A program made the position numbers and the translations under genes. From NCBI RefSeq assembly GCF_047607725.1, contig NZ_JBLKSS010000017.1, positions 1-18,826 of the forward strand: a stretch of DNA of 18,826 nt, given 5' to 3'. Below are positions 16,220 to 18,826 of this stretch, in pieces. The stretch is from JBLKSS01 sp047607725. Its GTDB lineage: Bacteria > Pseudomonadota > Gammaproteobacteria > Enterobacterales > Enterobacteriaceae. The notes below the pieces were generated by a model, which was not told the origin of the DNA, did not search any database, and saw nothing but the letters and a program-made list of their open reading frames with translations. Positions within the stretch are counted from its first letter, which is position 1; every line of letters begins with the position of its first letter.

Positions 16220-17199
16220 TAGCGGCTGACGGCCTGCTGCCAGCGGCTGACCCATCCGGCGCGCCCGGCGGCCACCTGCTGCGGTGTGAAACTCAATGTC
16301 CGTTGCGCGGGGGCAGCGAAGCCGGCCGGCAGCGGGGTATTCGTCACCGGATACATCCAGTTGCCGGTGGGAATAGTCTGCTGAAACGTCGGCGTGAGGA
16401 TAAATTGCATAAAGCGATGGGCAAGTGCCGGCTGTTTGCTGGCCGCGAGTTGCCCGGCCACTTCTACCTGCTGGTAGTGCCCTTCGCTGAAGGCCACCGC
16501 CACGTACTGATTTTTCTTCTCTTCGATAATATGGTACGCCGGCGAGGTGGTATAGCTGAGCACCATGTCCGCTTCCCCTTTCAGGAACAGACCATAGGCT
16601 TCGCTCCAGCCTTTGGTCACGGTAACGGTTTTCGCGGCAAGTTTTCCCCAGGCCGCCGGCGCGCCGGCGCCATAGACTTTCTGCACCCACAGCAGCAGCC
16701 CCAGCCCAGGAGTGCTGGTGCGCGGATCTTCATAGATGATTTTTAATGATGCGGGGCCGTCCACCAGCTCATGCAGGCTGCGGGGCGGATTTTTGAGTTT
16801 GGTCTGGTCATAGACAAACGCGAAATAACCGTAGTCGTAGGGAAGGAAAGTGTCGTCATGCCAGCCGCCGGGCAGCGTAAGCGCGTCGGTAGCGACCCGA
16901 TGGGGGGCGAACAGGCCGGTATCGTGCGCCGCCTGCAGCAGGTTGTTGTCCAGACCCAGCACGATGTCCGCCCGGCTGTTGTTGCCTTCCAGACGTAAGC
17001 GGTTCAATAGCGCCCCCCCGTCTTCCAGCGCGACGAACTTCAGTTCGCAGCCGCACTCCTTCTCAAACGCCGTTTTTATCGCCGGCCCCGGTCCCCATTC
17101 GGAAGAAAACGAGTCATAGGTATACACCGTCAGGGTAGGTTTGGCCCACGCCTGCGCGGCGGCGGCCAGTAACAGACAGAACAACCATTTTTTCAACAC
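16219..17199 (-). CDS. thiB: Periplasmic thiamine/TPP-binding protein ThiB (TbpA)
   Basis: The 326-residue product is the substrate-binding subunit of the importer. A signal peptide is evident (MLKKWLFCLLLAAAAQAWA, predicted cut after AWA at 19). The mature protein begins KPTLTVYTYDSF and carries family blocks such as VLGLDNNLLQAA, PFDYGYFAFVYD-like PYDYGYFAFVYD, and TVTKGWSEAYGLFLKGEAD. The start is GTG 17199, with AGGAG six bases upstream; a TTG next to it is less well spaced. The length matches E. coli (327). It is the first gene of the operon, about 50 bases after a TPP riboswitch, so expression should fall when TPP is plentiful. It is intact among many pseudogenes. Confidence 0.95.
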   Translation of the reverse strand: MLKKWLFCLLLAAAAQAWAKPTLTVYTYDSFSSEWGPGPAIKTAFEKECGCELKFVALEDGGALLNRLRLEGNNSRADIVLGLDNNLLQAAHDTGLFAPHRVATDALTLPGGWHDDTFLPYDYGYFAFVYDQTKLKNPPRSLHELVDGPASLKIIYEDPRTSTPGLGLLLWVQKVYGAGAPAAWGKLAAKTVTVTKGWSEAYGLFLKGEADMVLSYTTSPAYHIIEEKKNQYVAVAFSEGHYQQVEVAGQLAASKQPALAHRFMQFILTPTFQQTIPTGNWMYPVTNTPLPAGFAAPAQRTLSFTPQQVAAGRAGWVSRWQQAVSR

Positions 17200-17250
17200 C
17201 TTGCACTCCTGAGATAAGGGTGGCAAAGGTCTTTGAGGCAGAAGCGCACT

Positions 17251-17353
17251 CTCAAATCCCTTCGCCGGTATTAACCGGATCAGGTTCGACGGGTCTTCTC
17301 TCAGCTGACTCCTGCCGCGGCGGGCGGCGGGAATGGGCACCCCGTTGAGAACG
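17251..17353 (-). ncRNA. TPP (thiamine pyrophosphate) riboswitch of the thiBPQ operon
   Basis: Read on the – strand, the segment shows the conserved THI elements in order: ACGGGGTGCCC, a variable P3 arm rich in G and C, CAGCTGAGAGAAGACCC, GAACCTGATCCGGTTAATAC and CGGCGAAGGGA. These form the pyrimidine- and pyrophosphate-binding helices. It ends about 52 bases before the thiB start, where it likely controls translation or termination. The binding core appears undamaged. Confidence 0.95.
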
Positions 17354-17359
17354 GCATTA

Positions 17360-17388
17360 ATTGTAAACGCTTACGAGTCTGGTTAACA
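17360..17388 (-). promoter_or_regulatory. Possible sigma-70 promoter for thiBPQ
   Basis: On the – strand, TGTTAA (17388–17383) and TACAAT (17365–17360) are separated by 17 bases and lie just upstream of the riboswitch. The −10 is good and the −35 weak. Transcription would start within about ten bases of the first riboswitch helix, as expected. Confidence 0.4.
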
Positions 17389-17464
17389 GTAAATCCCGCC
17401 TTTGGCGCCGGAAATACGGAAAACAAAGGAAACGGTAGCCAGGGCGCCGGTAGCCTGAGCGTAG

Positions 17465-18187
17465 CTAGGGTGCCGGCGGCGCGAACCAGGCCGATTTGAA
17501 ATCGAACCAGCCCAGGGTGTTCATCCGGATCCCGCGCATGCTACGGCTGCCCTGCAGGCTGAGCCAATTGTGGTACAGCGGATGAAACCAATGTTCGTCA
17601 ACCAGCGACCGGCACCATTCCGCCATCGGCAATTGGCGATGGCGCCAGCGTTCGGCCGCGTCGTGCAGCGTCGGCGGCAGGCAACGATGCAGCAGCGGTA
17701 TTTCATACAGGGTGGCAAACAGCGAAAACGCCAGCGGCCGCGAGAAATTGGCGCTGCCTAGCCAAATATCCACGGTGGCGTCGCCTTGATACCATTGGTC
17801 ATATTCCACCGCGTTGATGTCCAACTGAATGGATTGCGCCGCCAATAGCGCGGTCAGCGCGGCAGCAAGCACGTCGAATTCCGAATGGTTGCGATACAAG
17901 GTGAGGGTCAGTCGGGTCAGCTCTGGTGGTTTAGCCGCCGGCGGTTCATGACGGCGATGGTGCCAGCGCGGCAACAGTCCGTAGGCCGGCGACCAGAAAT
18001 GCTGGCTTGCGGGCGGGGTATAGGGCAACAGCGCCAGAGGGTTGAGGTAGTCGCAGAGCCAGCGGCGTATCTCCGGGCGTTGCATCAGCGGCGAGCGCTG
18101 GTCGTAAAGCAAAAAGTAACATCCCTCTTCCTGACGTATCTCCGCGGCAGCGTCGCTGCTGGCGTCTTCTCCCGGCGGCATAGCCAC
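17465..18187 (-). pseudogene. sgrR: Transcriptional regulator SgrR, C-terminal remnant
   Basis: In E. coli, SgrR (551 residues) senses sugar-phosphate stress and activates sgrS. Here only about the last 220–240 residues remain: the solute-binding-like domain from EEGCYFLLYDQRSPL, through FWSPAYGLLPRWHHRRH, to RSMRGIRMNTLGWFDFKSAW at the end. The N-terminal winged-helix domain and the first part of the binding domain are missing. Upstream, 18188–18245 is 58 bases that I cannot align to SgrR in any frame, and then an IS66-type end begins. The gene is tandem with, and upstream of, thiB, as in E. coli. Without its DNA-binding domain it cannot act as the regulator. Confidence 0.9.
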
Positions 18188-18245
18188 GTTTGTGGGGTGG
18201 CAAGCATTTCTTGCAGATTCCGACGTATCCGATCATCTGTTCCGG

Positions 18246-18826
18246 GTAAGCGTACGCCCAGCACCGTATTGACAGTTATTCAGCAGGGATGGTGAGGTTC
18301 CACGGCAGGAGCTCTTTGATTTTGTTGATGGGATGATCCGCGATAATTGCCAGCACATGGCGCAGATACGCTTCCGGCTCCACGCCGTTCAGTTTGCAAC
18401 TGCCGATCAGCGTATACATCAGCGCCGCCCGGTCGCCGCCGCTATCCGAACCGAAGAACAGATAGTTCTTGCGACCCAGGCTTATAACCCGCAGCGTGTT
18501 TTCAGCGATATTATTGTCGATCTCCGCCCAGCCATCTCCGGCGTAGTAGCACAACGCACGCCAGTGGTTCATCAGGTAGTTGAACGCCTTTGCCGTATCG
18601 GCCTGGCGCGACAGCGTGGTGAGTTTTTCCCGGACCCAACTCTCCAGACCAACAAGTATTGGTCGGGATCGTGCTTCGCGCACCTATTGTCGTTCCTCTG
18701 CCGGGCGCCCCCGGATATCGGCTTCGATCGCGTACAGCTCACCGATCCGGCGCAGGGCCTCGGTAGTGGTCGGCGACGGATGGCGCACATGGATATCATG
18801 GATTTTACGCCGGGCGTGGGCCATGC
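18246..18826 (-). mobile_element. IS66-family insertion element, one end (cut by window edge)
   Basis: The element boundary is placed at GTAAGCGTACGCCCAGCACC (18246 onward), which has the GTAA start typical of IS66-family inverted repeats. The tnpC-like gene ends 30 bases inside it. The other end lies beyond the window. IS66 elements duplicate 8 bases, so the expected target copy here is TGTTCCGG (18238–18245). The insertion removed or displaced the 5' part of sgrR. Confidence 0.75.
18276..18826 (-). pseudogene. tnpC: IS66 transposase (TnpC) C-terminal part with an amber stop
   Basis: The visible frame reads from the window edge as AHARRKIHDIHVRHPSPTTT, a start block of the IS66 transposase C-terminal region. 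It hits TAG at 18684–18686 after EERQ and continues in the same frame as VREARSRPILVGLESWVREK. Characteristic blocks follow: ALCYYAGDGWAEIDNNIAEN, RVISLGRKNYLFFGSDSGGD (with the IDNN..AEN catalytic-region motif) and LNGVEPEAYLRHVLA. The stop replaces a codon that is usually Gln or Arg. Roughly 180 of about 500 residues are in the window. The upstream part is outside, so its state is unknown. Confidence 0.85.

Noticed and set aside
17341..17464. sgrS small RNA between thiB and sgrR
   Set aside because: In E. coli sgrS lies on the other side of sgrR, divergent from it. This interval holds only the promoter and riboswitch start, with no sgrS-like terminator hairpin.
18188..18245. Third-frame translation with GVRLPGTDDRIRRNLQEMLA as extra SgrR or another gene
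   Set aside because: It does not align to the SgrR segment expected there, crosses the IS66 end, and is too short to assign.
1..18826. CRISPR arrays, tRNA and rRNA genes
   Set aside because: No regularly spaced repeats and no tRNA or rRNA signature sequences were seen. The only tandem repeat is the 8-bp tract in the portal gene.

Overview
The window looks like a decaying enterobacterial chromosome, most likely from an insect endosymbiont of the Sodalis type. This is inferred from three things. The gene order on the right (rapA, polB, yabI, thiQPB, sgrR) follows the Escherichia coli rapA–sgrR neighbourhood. Most of those genes are broken by stops, frameshifts and deletions. A prophage fragment and insertion-sequence remnants are embedded. 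The species name cannot be proven without a database search.

Left part, about 138–7188: a fragment of a lambda-like prophage, all on the + strand. Two antirepressor-type regulator genes (348–932 and 1309–1971) each sit behind a terminator and a strongly structured leader. A compact run of overlapping genes follows: a 57-residue ORF, Rz/Rz1 spanins and a small two-helix membrane protein. Next come a cosN-like site (2966–2983) and the packaging/head genes in lambda order: small terminase, large terminase (internal amber), a gpW-like connector and portal (3' end lost). No capsid, tail, integrase or endolysin genes are present. Scattered N bases suggest that near-identical prophage copies were merged in the assembly.

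The prophage is bounded on both sides by copies of a small non-coding element whose ends begin GTAAGCG or GTAAACG. One complete copy, with 50-bp inverted ends, spans 7189–7526. A partial copy lies at 1–137. The portal gene runs straight into the complete copy and no target duplication flanks it, so recombination between element copies probably removed the rest of the prophage.

Right part, 8131–18826: rapA (three in-frame stops and loss of the first ATPase lobe) and polB (one stop, three frameshifts) are pseudogenes on the – strand. The arabinose genes that separate polB from yabI in E. coli are absent. yabI has a premature UGA. In contrast, the thiamine/TPP importer thiB–thiP–thiQ is intact, is translationally coupled and sits behind a well-conserved TPP riboswitch, which points to selection for thiamine uptake. 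sgrR keeps only its C-terminal part and is cut off by an IS66-family element whose transposase gene has an in-frame amber stop. The place where sgrS would lie is occupied by that element.
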